DNA from: Burkholderiaceae bacterium
GTDB lineage: Bacteria > Pseudomonadota > Gammaproteobacteria > Burkholderiales > Burkholderiaceae
DNA: 14,483 bases
Direction: 5' to 3'
NCBI GenBank assembly: GCA_947371415.1
Contig: CANBPJ010000038.1
Location: 1 to 14,483 of the forward strand
Shown: in pieces, positions 1 through 6,683 of the stretch
How positions within the stretch are numbered: position 1 is the first letter of the stretch
Layout: the number at the start of each line of letters is the position of its first letter
Made by a program: the position numbers and the translations under genes
The notes under the pieces: generated by a model
What the model saw: only the letters and a program-made list of their open reading frames with translations
Told to the model about the DNA's origin: nothing
Database searches by the model: none

Positions 1-39
1 AAACCTATGCAGCAAATCAAGTTTCGGGGAAAAAAGTGA
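1..39 (+). CDS. C-terminal tail of an unidentified upstream gene (partial)
   Basis: Frame 1 is open from the window edge and ends at a TGA at 37-39, giving the tail KPMQQIKFRGKK. The TGA overlaps the GTG proposed as the barstar start (GTGA, 36-39), which is the usual arrangement for translationally coupled genes. Twelve residues are too few to name a family. A barnase-type RNase would be the obvious partner for a barstar, but this tail does not resemble the barnase C-terminus I know, so I make no such claim. The frame could also be non-coding, because the barstar frame is likewise open to the left edge. Confidence 0.35.
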   Translation, partial: KPMQQIKFRGKK

Positions 40-482
40 CAGCTTCTTGGCGTGCCGCTTTGGCCGTTCGCGATGCCGGACCGCCGGCAATGTTGCGCAG
101 TGTGCGCCCTAATATCGTGCAATCTATTCGTGCTTTCCGCACTCCTGACTTACAGGAAGCGGCTACTGAGCTTGGCCAGCATTTCATTTACGCTAATTGC
201 GCGAATGCAATGACTAAAGGCGAAGTGTTGGAAGCGATTGCAATTGCCTACACATTTACTAAACAACAAGCGAAGAATTTCGATCCTTTGCTCGATGCTT
301 TAACGACTACTGTTGATAAGTCTGGTCCACAGCCCGGTTTTGTTGTGGTTCTGGAAGGGCTTCCTTGTACTCAGAAGTTTGATAAAGAAGCTCGCGAGAC
401 GCTATTGGATGTTTTCCGTGATGCAGTAGATTTCTGGTCTGAGCGTCGCACACCATATCGCGTGTTCTACTCTTTTGCCTAA
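36..482 (+). CDS. Barstar-family protein (putative RNase inhibitor)
   Basis: This is a 148-residue protein of the barstar family. Family members are small alpha/beta proteins that bind and block secreted barnase-type RNases in the cytoplasm. The recognisable part is residues ~50-115: a strand (FIYANC), then a helix-rich segment ending in QQAKNFDPLLDAL, which matches the barstar pattern YYGKNxDALWDxL, and then a hydrophobic strand (GFVVVLEGL). The N-terminal ~45 residues, including RPNIVQSIRAF, are an extension over classical ~90-residue barstar. I chose the GTG at 36 because GGGGA lies five bases upstream and it overlaps the preceding TGA. The same frame is open to the left edge, so the gene could start outside the window. 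It converges on rsmE. No RNase gene is visible here, so the inhibitor role is inferred from the fold only. Confidence 0.8.
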   Translation: MTASWRAALAVRDAGPPAMLRSVRPNIVQSIRAFRTPDLQEAATELGQHFIYANCANAMTKGEVLEAIAIAYTFTKQQAKNFDPLLDALTTTVDKSGPQPGFVVVLEGLPCTQKFDKEARETLLDVFRDAVDFWSERRTPYRVFYSFA

Positions 483-528
483 TCAACTGGGTTTAACTAG
501 CTAAGAAGTAAAGTAAGAAAGCAGCAAC

Positions 529-551
529 AATCGCCTCTATTTGAGGCGATT
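529..551. terminator. Hairpin between the convergent barstar and rsmE genes
   Basis: AATCGCCTC (529-537) pairs with GAGGCGATT (543-551) around the loop TATTT. The hairpin is followed by TT and then G on the + strand, so the U-tract is short. On the - strand the tract is weaker still. It lies between two convergent genes and probably ends both transcripts, with moderate efficiency. The rsmE stop codon (537-539, - strand) is inside the hairpin. Confidence 0.6.
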
Positions 552-1298
552 TTGCATTTCTGGGCCCCAAATGCTGTGAACGGCTGTGATTGCTACGATG
601 CCGGCAGTCTCTGTGCGCAAGACGCGGTCTCCCAACGAGACGAGTTCATAGCCAGAAGCCTTCGCTTGCGCCTCCTCTTCTGGTGAATGACCACCTTCAG
701 GCCCAATCATCAGAACAACATCTTGAGGCAGGGTATTGATCAGTACTGAATACAAGCTTTTGTCAGCATCTGGACTTAAAAGTAGTTTAAGTTCTGCTTT
801 TTTCGGCTTCTGTAGGTAACTATCAAAAGTTTGCACGGGTTCGACTGTTGCAAGTACGGTCCTGTCACATTGCTCGCAGGCTGCCTGAACAATGCCCTCC
901 CAATGTAAAAGACGCTTCTGAGCCCTTTCGGCATCACTGGAGCGTGCTAATTTAATGACTGAGCGCTCGCATTGCAGTGGCGCAATGACCTGGGCACCGG
1001 TCTCTATAGCCTTTTCTACGATCCAATCCATTTTGTCGCCACCAGCAAGCCCTTGGGCTAGGGTGATGGCATATGGGCTCTCACGATGCGTATCGAGGCG
1101 AATGTCGCTTAATTCCGCTTCGCCAGTCTTATTGCTCAGGGAAAGCAGTTTTGCCTGAGCAATAAGACCTTTGCCATCAAAGATGGGGAAGAATTCTCCA
1201 GGCTGAATGCGGCGAACGCGCAAGTGATGAGCAAGCTCAGGAGTGAGGGTGTTTGGCTTTTCGGTTTCCCACGGCCCGGGAAGATAAAATTGAGGCAT
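537..1298 (-). CDS. rsmE: 16S rRNA (uracil-1498-N3)-methyltransferase RsmE
   Basis: RsmE methylates N3 of U1498 in helix 44 of 16S rRNA, using SAM, on the assembled 30S subunit. The protein is 253 residues, close to the family norm of ~245. It has a PUA-like N-terminal region (residues 1-~75, with HHLRVRRIQPGE) and a SPOUT (trefoil-knot) methyltransferase domain. Diagnostic pieces are GGDKMDWIVEKAIETG (near 90), AACEQCDR (~143), IGPEGG (198-203) and LGDRVLRTETAG (222-233). The last two form the SAM-binding knot. The start at 1298 gives a normal N-terminus (MPQFYL) but has no clear Shine-Dalgarno sequence. It is divergent from tkt with only 44 bp between, and convergent with the barstar gene. 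All family-conserved motifs I know are present. Confidence 0.96.
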   Translation of the reverse strand: MPQFYLPGPWETEKPNTLTPELAHHLRVRRIQPGEFFPIFDGKGLIAQAKLLSLSNKTGEAELSDIRLDTHRESPYAITLAQGLAGGDKMDWIVEKAIETGAQVIAPLQCERSVIKLARSSDAERAQKRLLHWEGIVQAACEQCDRTVLATVEPVQTFDSYLQKPKKAELKLLLSPDADKSLYSVLINTLPQDVVLMIGPEGGHSPEEEAQAKASGYELVSLGDRVLRTETAGIVAITAVHSIWGPEMQNRLK

Positions 1299-1342
1299 TA
1301 CTGAAATATAGCTAATTTATTTTCCTCGAGACCAAATTTACG

Positions 1343-3340
1343 ATGTCAAATCTTCAAATTCGTATGGCCAACGCCATTCGCGCTTTATCCATGGATGCAG
1401 TTCAACAAGCCAATTCAGGTCATCCAGGGATGCCGATGGGCATGGCTGATATTGCTGTCGGCCTTTGGAATGAGCATATGCAACACAATCCAACAGATCC
1501 GCATTGGATGAACCGTGATCGCTTTGTTTTATCAAATGGTCATGGATCGATGTTGTTGTATTCCCTATTGCATCTCACGGGTTACGACTTGCCTATGAGC
1601 GAGTTGAAAAATTTCCGTCAGTTGCATAGTAAAACTGCGGGTCATCCAGAGTATGGAATTACTCCCGGCGTAGAAACGACTACCGGTCCTTTGGGCCAGG
1701 GAATTTCAAATGCGGTGGGCATGGCACTTGCGGAAAAATTATTAGCAGAAGAATTTAATCGCCCTGGTCACAATATTGTTGATCACCACACCTATGTGTT
1801 TTTGGGGGATGGTTGTTTGATGGAGGGCATTAGTCATGAAGTCTGTTCATTGGCTGGCACGCTCAAGTTAAACAAGTTGATTGCTTTGTGGGATGACAAC
1901 GGCATCTCGATTGATGGCAAGGTCGTTTCTTGGTTTAACGAAGATACGCCAAAGCGTTTTGAGGCGTACGGTTGGAATGTTCTGCGCGATGTCGATGGTC
2001 ATAATGCAGAGGCTGTATCTACCGCCATTGCAAAAGCGAAGAAGAGCGATAAGCCTACCTTGATTTGCTGTAAGACTGCGATTGGTCAAGGCTCACCCAA
2101 TATGGCGGGTAGTGATAAGGTTCATGGCTCCCCATTGGGTGCTACCGAAATTGCTGCAACCCGTGTTGCATTGAACTGGCCTTATGCGCCGTTTGAAATT
2201 CCGCAAGATATTTACGAGGCATGGGATTTTAAGAAACGCGGTCAAGCAGCTGAGCACGAGTGGAATAAAGAATTTCAGGCCTACAAAAATAAATATCCAG
2301 AGCTTGCTTCTGAATTACAGCGTCGTATGCAAGGTGACTTGTCTAAAGATTTCTCATCCACCTTGGATACTTATCTCAAGACATGTGAAACAAAAGCAGA
2401 AACAATCGCCACTCGCAAAGCCAGTCAAAATGCGATTGAAGCATTGGCCCCAGCCCTTCCAGAATTCATGGGCGGTTCTGCCGACTTAACGGGCTCTAAC
2501 TTAACCAATTGGTCCTCATGCAAACCAGTGCGTGCTGATCAATGGGGTAACCATATCAATTACGGTGTGCGTGAGTTTGGTATGAGCGCCATCATGAACG
2601 GCATTGCTTTGCACGGTGGGTACATTCCATTTGGCGGCACATTCTTAACCTTCTCCGATTACAGCCGCAATGCATTGCGCATGGCTGCATTGATGAAGCT
2701 GCGTAGTATTTTTGTGTTCACGCATGACTCTATTGGCTTGGGTGAAGACGGCCCAACACATCAATCTGTTGAGCATGTAGCTAGCTTGCGCCTCATTCCG
2801 AATTTGATGGTTTGGCGTCCATGTGACACCACTGAAAGTGCGGTAGCTTGGGGCTCTGCGATTGAACGCAAGCATGGTCCAAGCGCGTTGATCTTCAGTC
2901 GTCAAAATTGTCCATTTGTTTCACGTAATAGTCAGCAAGTGAAAGATATTGCACGTGGTGGATATGTATTGCGTGATCCGAAGAAAGCAAAAATCAATGC
3001 CGTCATCATTGCGACTGGCTCTGAAATTGCTTTGGCTTTACAAACCGCTGAGCGTTTAGAGGCAGAAGGTTTTGGTATTCGCGTCGTATCGATTCCATCA
3101 ACTACAGTCTTTGACCAACAAGATTCTGCATACAAGGCAAAAGTATTGCCTGTAGATGTTCCACGCATTGCGGTTGAAGCGGGCGTAAGTGATTTCTGGT
3201 GGAAGTATGGTTGTGCAGCTGTACATGGGGTTGATACCTTTGGTGAATCAGCACCAGCACCAGTGCTCTATGAATACTTTGGTTTAACGGTTGATCAGAT
3301 CGCTAAAACAGTGAAGCAATGTATTGCAAAGAAAAAATAA
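1343..3340 (+). CDS. tkt: Transketolase
   Basis: Transketolase is a cytoplasmic TPP- and divalent-metal-dependent enzyme. It moves two-carbon units from ketose to aldose phosphates in the non-oxidative pentose phosphate pathway. At 665 residues it is full length (E. coli TktA is 663). The N-terminal pyrophosphate-binding domain shows ANSGHPGMPMGMADI, GPLGQGISNAVGMA, and the TPP motif starting GDG at 155-157 and closing with Asn186. The pyrimidine-binding domain carries YGVREFGM with the catalytic glutamate at 411, then GLGEDGPTHQ. A C-terminal domain follows (GVSDFWWKYG, FGESAPAP). gap follows after 40 bp, so tkt-gap is probably one transcript linking pentose and triose phosphate metabolism. 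I saw no convincing promoter in the short gap upstream; it may overlap the 5' end of the divergent rsmE. Confidence 0.97.
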   Translation: MSNLQIRMANAIRALSMDAVQQANSGHPGMPMGMADIAVGLWNEHMQHNPTDPHWMNRDRFVLSNGHGSMLLYSLLHLTGYDLPMSELKNFRQLHSKTAGHPEYGITPGVETTTGPLGQGISNAVGMALAEKLLAEEFNRPGHNIVDHHTYVFLGDGCLMEGISHEVCSLAGTLKLNKLIALWDDNGISIDGKVVSWFNEDTPKRFEAYGWNVLRDVDGHNAEAVSTAIAKAKKSDKPTLICCKTAIGQGSPNMAGSDKVHGSPLGATEIAATRVALNWPYAPFEIPQDIYEAWDFKKRGQAAEHEWNKEFQAYKNKYPELASELQRRMQGDLSKDFSSTLDTYLKTCETKAETIATRKASQNAIEALAPALPEFMGGSADLTGSNLTNWSSCKPVRADQWGNHINYGVREFGMSAIMNGIALHGGYIPFGGTFLTFSDYSRNALRMAALMKLRSIFVFTHDSIGLGEDGPTHQSVEHVASLRLIPNLMVWRPCDTTESAVAWGSAIERKHGPSALIFSRQNCPFVSRNSQQVKDIARGGYVLRDPKKAKINAVIIATGSEIALALQTAERLEAEGFGIRVVSIPSTTVFDQQDSAYKAKVLPVDVPRIAVEAGVSDFWWKYGCAAVHGVDTFGESAPAPVLYEYFGLTVDQIAKTVKQCIAKKK

Positions 3341-3368
3341 TTTATCTGTTTAAGAATTTAATATTAGC

Positions 3369-3375
3369 AAGGGGA
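3369..3375 (+). promoter_or_regulatory. Strong ribosome binding site of gap
   Basis: AAGGGGA sits five bases before the gap ATG at 3381. It is the clearest Shine-Dalgarno in the left half of the window and fixes the gap start. A minimal out-of-frame ATG-GAA-TGA (3376-3384) lies between it and the true start and overlaps that start. Confidence 0.7.
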
Positions 3376-3380
3376 ATGGA

Positions 3381-4409
3381 ATGACAATTCGTGTCGCAAT
3401 TAATGGTTATGGCCGTATTGGTCGCATGGTCTTGCGTGCTTTGTATGAAGATCAAGTTAATGGCAAGCCAAGACGCGATATCAAGATTGTGGCTATTAAT
3501 GCCATGGGCGATATCGACATCAATGCACACCTCACGCAATATGATTCTGCGCATGGTCGCTTTCCCGCTGAAGTAAAAGTAGACGGCGATTGCATGGTGG
3601 TCAATGGTGATCGCATCAAAATGTTTTCCACCCGCAATCCTTTGGAAACCCCGTGGGGTGAATTAGGTGTCGATTTAGTGTTGGAGTGCTCAGGTAAATT
3701 CACTTCAAAAGAAAAAGCTATGGTGCACATTTCCCAAGGCGCGAAGAAGGTATTGATCTCTGCTCCAGGTGAAAAAGATGTGGATGCCACAATTGTGTAC
3801 GGCGTTAATCAACAGGTTCTCAAGCCAAGCGACATCGTGGTTTCCAATGCCAGTTGCACAACAAACTGTTTGGCACCACTGGTTAAGCCATTACTAGAAA
3901 AGATTGGCATTGAGTCTGGCTTGATGACCACGATTCATGCATTTACCAATGACCAGGTTCTCACTGACGTTTATCACAAGGATATGCGTCGTGCGCGTTC
4001 TGCTGTGACCAGCATGATTCCGACCAAGACCGGTGCTGCAAAAGCAGTGGGATTGGTCTTGCCAGCCTTGGCCGGTCGTTTTGATGGTTTTGCGATGCGC
4101 GTTCCAGTGATTAACGTTTCTGTAGTGGATTTAACCTTTGCTGCTAGCCGCGCTACCAGTGTGGATGAGGTCAATTCAATACTCAAAGCTGCGAGCGAGG
4201 GTGAGTTGAAGGGTATTTTGGGCTTCAATACTTTGCCACTGGTTTCCATCGACTTTAATCATGATCCACGTCCAAGTATTTATGACGCTTCCCAGACTCG
4301 TGTTTCAGCTGATGGCAAGCTTGTTAAGGTTTTGGCTTGGTATGACAATGAATGGGGCTATTCAGTGCAGATGCTCAATGCGGCTGAAGCTTTAATGGCT
4401 GTAAAGTAG
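3381..4409 (+). CDS. gap: Type I glyceraldehyde-3-phosphate dehydrogenase
   Basis: This is a cytoplasmic tetrameric enzyme that interconverts glyceraldehyde-3-phosphate and 1,3-bisphosphoglycerate with NAD(P). The 342 residues match the family. The Rossmann nucleotide-binding domain begins INGYGRIGRM. The active site has SNASCTTNC with catalytic Cys159, and TTIHAFTND with catalytic His186. RRARSAVTSMIPTKTGAAKA supplies the phosphate-binding region, and WYDNEWGYS is the C-terminal signature. The residue after INxx-type strand 2, which is Asp in NAD-specific enzymes (IND), is Ala41 here (INAM). That feature is also seen in NADP-accepting GapB-type enzymes, so cofactor choice is open. It follows tkt by 40 bp and is closed by a strong terminator. 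A phosphorylating GAPDH is certain; whether it works in glycolysis, gluconeogenesis or both is not shown. Confidence 0.96.
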   Translation: MTIRVAINGYGRIGRMVLRALYEDQVNGKPRRDIKIVAINAMGDIDINAHLTQYDSAHGRFPAEVKVDGDCMVVNGDRIKMFSTRNPLETPWGELGVDLVLECSGKFTSKEKAMVHISQGAKKVLISAPGEKDVDATIVYGVNQQVLKPSDIVVSNASCTTNCLAPLVKPLLEKIGIESGLMTTIHAFTNDQVLTDVYHKDMRRARSAVTSMIPTKTGAAKAVGLVLPALAGRFDGFAMRVPVINVSVVDLTFAASRATSVDEVNSILKAASEGELKGILGFNTLPLVSIDFNHDPRPSIYDASQTRVSADGKLVKVLAWYDNEWGYSVQMLNAAEALMAVK

Positions 4410-4460
4410 ATATTTAATAGGGTTTTACGATAAAAGTTGTTAAAAACTAGTTTTATATGT

Positions 4461-4488
4461 AAAAAAGACCTCAATTGAGGTCTTTTTT
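4461..4488. terminator. Perfect palindromic bidirectional terminator between gap and fur
   Basis: AAAAAAGACCTCAA (4461-4474) is followed directly by its exact complement TTGAGGTCTTTTTT (4475-4488). The core stem is GACCTC/GAGGTC with an AATT loop, and six T follow on each strand. This is a textbook intrinsic terminator in both directions. It serves tkt-gap on + and fur on -. The fur stop codon is ~75 bp away and gap ends ~50 bp away. Confidence 0.93.
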
Positions 4489-4509
4489 CATTATTTGTAC
4501 TTATCTTTA

Positions 4510-4552
4510 TTGAATTCCATCGACATCTTTGGGAAAGATCCAAAAAATTCAA
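4510..4552. repeat. Nested inverted repeats downstream of fur
   Basis: TTGAATT (4510-4516) pairs with AATTCAA (4546-4552), enclosing a second hairpin ATCTTT-GGG-AAAGAT (4525-4539). It lies between the fur stop and the terminator, so it would sit in the fur 3' UTR when read on the minus strand. There is no T-tract next to it. Function unknown; it may be only a structured 3' UTR or chance in AT-rich DNA. Confidence 0.3.
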
Positions 4553-4561
4553 TCAAATGGA

Positions 4562-5020
4562 TTAAATTTTCTGCTTATTACGGCAATTTTTCTTTTGGCA
4601 GTGGCCATACATCGCTAAAGAGTGCTCCTGGAGCTTAAATCCGAGGTTTTTGGCGATATCACGCTGTCTTTTTTCTATCGCTTCATCGACAAACTCTTCC
4701 ACATGCCCGCAATCCAGGCATACGAGATGGTCATGATGCTGGCCTTCATTCAGTTCATAAATAGCACGGCCATCGCCTTTGCTGGATTCAAAATGGCTAC
4801 GCAGCAGGAGTCCGGCCTGTTCAAACTGGGTTAATACACGATAAACCGTTGCCAATCCAATCTCTTTGTCATCCTTGGCTAAGGCCATAAAGACGTCTTC
4901 GGCGCTAAAGTGGGTCCCACCATTTTGATGAAAAAAGTCCAATATTTTCATGCGAGGACCGGTAGCTTTTAGACCAATATCGCGTAAATCTGCAGGAGTG
5001 GGGTTTTGGTTCATATTCAT
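4562..5020 (-). CDS. fur: Ferric uptake regulator Fur
   Basis: Fur is a cytoplasmic dimeric repressor that binds Fur boxes when loaded with Fe2+ and controls iron uptake and storage genes. With the start at 5020 it has 152 residues, near the family norm (~150). The winged-helix DNA-binding domain covers residues ~10-90: GLKATGPRMKIL, SAEDVFMAL, then the recognition helix LATVYRVLTQFEQAGLL (56-72). The metal/dimerisation domain has HHDHLVCLDCG (95-105; C101 and C104 form the first CxxC) and a C-terminal pair C141/C146. The frame is open up to an ATG at 5065, which has GAAGG upstream, but the extra residues (MAGRIIKTLIL...) are not Fur-like, so I prefer 5020; 5014 is also possible. It is divergent from bamE, an arrangement known for fur/omlA in Pseudomonas. 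I saw no clear Fur box upstream. Confidence 0.95.
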   Translation of the reverse strand: MNMNQNPTPADLRDIGLKATGPRMKILDFFHQNGGTHFSAEDVFMALAKDDKEIGLATVYRVLTQFEQAGLLLRSHFESSKGDGRAIYELNEGQHHDHLVCLDCGHVEEFVDEAIEKRQRDIAKNLGFKLQEHSLAMYGHCQKKNCRNKQKI

Positions 5021-5087
5021 GGGTTTGCGAGCTAAAATCAATGTCTTAATGATACGGCCTGCCATGCAAAATTGCCTTCAACTTTTT

Positions 5088-5777
5088 ATGAGCTTTTTCT
5101 ATTCCATTTCTGGGGTTTTTCGCCATGTCCGCTCTGGCTTGTTGATTGCTGTCATCGGCGGAGTATTTGTCGTAGCTGGCTGTACGAGCGCTGTGGATAA
5201 CACGCAACGCGCTTGGATGAATACTGTCTTTAGACCTTACGTTCCTGACGTAGTGCAGGGCAACTTTATTTCTAGCGAGCAATACGCTAAGTTACAAGTG
5301 GGGCAGAGTCGGGAGCAAGTGCGCCAAATTTTGGGTACACCATTGCTGGCCAGTTACTTCCACGCCAATCGATGGGATTATGTTTTTGAATTTAAGCGCT
5401 CAAATCAGGTGATGGGTAAAGAGCGCCGCGTTACTGTATTTTTCGAGGGCGATAAGTTGGTGAAGTTTCAGGGTGATGCTTTGCCAACTGAGATTGAGTT
5501 AGTCGCTGAGATTGATGGCTATGCCAAAACCAAAAGATCTTTTTGGGATGTGATGACGGGGTCTAATAAACCACCTGTAACACCTCCCTTGCAGCAACCC
5601 GAATTGCTAGTGCCAAGTCCAACAGATAATTTACCGGCTGGGGCCGCTGTACCTGCGGTTGCTCCTAGCAGCTCTTTTTGGGACTTTTTTAGTTTTTCAA
5701 AAAAATCACCAGAAGCTGAGTCTCAACAGTTAGGCCCTGGGGCTCTTAACGTTCCGCAGGCCGGTGAAGCTAAATAA
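5088..5777 (+). CDS. bamE: Outer-membrane assembly lipoprotein BamE (OmlA/SmpA) with C-terminal extension
   Basis: BamE is a periplasm-facing outer-membrane lipoprotein. It is an accessory part of the BAM complex, which folds beta-barrel proteins. From ATG 5088 the protein has 229 residues. It begins with a basic n-region, a hydrophobic segment (LLIAVIGGVFVVAG) and a lipobox VAGC with the lipidated Cys at 32. The SmpA/OmlA domain lies at ~50-135, including the typical VGQSREQVRQILGTPL, WDYVFEF and FFEGDKLVKFQGD. E. coli BamE is only ~113 residues. Here ~95 further residues follow, rich in Pro/Ser/Ala, with SFWD at 151-154 and again at 196-199. ATG 5064 is an alternative start with eight more residues; neither has a good Shine-Dalgarno. 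Divergent from fur; dapB follows after 66 bp. Confidence 0.92.
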   Translation: MSFFYSISGVFRHVRSGLLIAVIGGVFVVAGCTSAVDNTQRAWMNTVFRPYVPDVVQGNFISSEQYAKLQVGQSREQVRQILGTPLLASYFHANRWDYVFEFKRSNQVMGKERRVTVFFEGDKLVKFQGDALPTEIELVAEIDGYAKTKRSFWDVMTGSNKPPVTPPLQQPELLVPSPTDNLPAGAAVPAVAPSSSFWDFFSFSKKSPEAESQQLGPGALNVPQAGEAK

Positions 5778-5843
5778 AGATTACTTTTGTTGTGACGCCG
5801 AGTGATTTCTTTCGGCAACCTTTAATAAGAAACGAAGATACAA

Positions 5844-6647
5844 ATGATGAGAATCGCAATTGCCGGTGCAACCGGGCGCATGGGAAAAATGTTGATCGAG
5901 GCTGTCCTCAATAGCCCTGATGCTCAGTTGGTCGGTGCACTCGAGCACGATGCATGCCCCCAGTTGGGAGAAGATGCTGGTGCATTCTTGGGTAAGAAAA
6001 CTGGCGTAGCAATTACAGCTGATGTCACCAAGGCCTTAAGTGCCGCTGAATTTCTGATTGATTTCACTCGTCCAGAAGGCACGATGGCGCATTTGGCGAT
6101 AGCGCTAAAGACCGGCAGCAAAATGATTATTGGTACAACTGGCTTGAGCCCTGAGCAGATTGATAGTTTGAAAAAAGCCTCTTCTGATTTGGCAATCGTT
6201 TTTGCCCCAAATATGAGTGTGGGTGTCAATGCAACTTTTAAGTTGCTAGAGATTGCCGCCAAAATGCTCAACGAAGGCTATGACATTGAAATCATTGAGG
6301 CTCATCATCGCCATAAAGTAGACGCACCATCGGGTACTGCACTCAGAATGGGCGAAGTTATTGCTGATGCGCTTGGTGAGAAGTTGGGCGATGTCGCTGT
6401 ATATGCCAGAGAAGGCCATACGGGTGAGCGCAAAGCGGGCTCTATTGGTTTTGCAACGATTCGTGGCGGAGATATTGTCGGCGATCACACCGTCTTGTTT
6501 GCGGGTGAGGGTGAGCGTATTGAGATTAGTCATAAGTCTTCCAGCCGTCAGTCTTATGCGCAAGGGTCTTTGCGTGCTGCACGTTTTTTGCAAAACCAAA
6601 GTTCCGGTCTACACGATATGCAGGATGTGCTTGGCTTACGCAAGTAA
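5844..6647 (+). CDS. dapB: 4-hydroxy-tetrahydrodipicolinate reductase DapB
   Basis: DapB is a cytoplasmic enzyme that reduces the product of DapA with NAD(P)H to tetrahydrodipicolinate, on the route to meso-diaminopimelate (cell wall) and lysine. It is 267 residues, the usual length. The N-terminal Rossmann domain starts IAIAGATGRMG; DFTRPEG and GTTG bind the cofactor. The C-terminal substrate domain has APNMSVGVN, then EAHHRHKVDAPSGTA with the catalytic His at 154/155 and Lys158, and GSIGFATIRGGDIVGDHTV. Two ATGs in a row (5844 and 5847) are both usable; most homologues would fit either. The gene lies 66 bp after bamE and 36 bp before leuS, so it may be in the same transcript, though the genes are functionally unrelated. 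Confidence 0.97.
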   Translation: MMRIAIAGATGRMGKMLIEAVLNSPDAQLVGALEHDACPQLGEDAGAFLGKKTGVAITADVTKALSAAEFLIDFTRPEGTMAHLAIALKTGSKMIIGTTGLSPEQIDSLKKASSDLAIVFAPNMSVGVNATFKLLEIAAKMLNEGYDIEIIEAHHRHKVDAPSGTALRMGEVIADALGEKLGDVAVYAREGHTGERKAGSIGFATIRGGDIVGDHTVLFAGEGERIEISHKSSSRQSYAQGSLRAARFLQNQSSGLHDMQDVLGLRK

Positions 6648-6683
6648 TTAACCCATAAAAATAGAAGAAAAGAGTTGTATTGA

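Noticed and set aside
1299..1342. Divergent promoters for rsmE and tkt in the 44-bp gap
   Set aside because: AT-rich hexamers such as TATAGC and TATATT occur, but none has a matching -35 box at 16-18 bp, so I do not annotate them.
4358..4552. 64-codon minus-strand frame across the gap end and terminator
   Set aside because: It runs through the perfect palindromic terminator and the gap C-terminus and has no ribosome binding site or family features.
5021..5087. Fur box between fur and bamE
   Set aside because: Stretches such as TTAATGATAC resemble half of a Fur site, but no 19-bp match to the inverted-repeat consensus holds up by eye.
5797..5816. Possible hairpin GCCGA/TCGGC between bamE and dapB
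   Set aside because: The stem is only 5 bp with a 10-base loop and no T-tract, so it is too weak to call a terminator.
6246..6599. Open minus-strand frame of 117 codons inside dapB
   Set aside because: It covers the conserved DapB catalytic region on the opposite strand and has no family signature.
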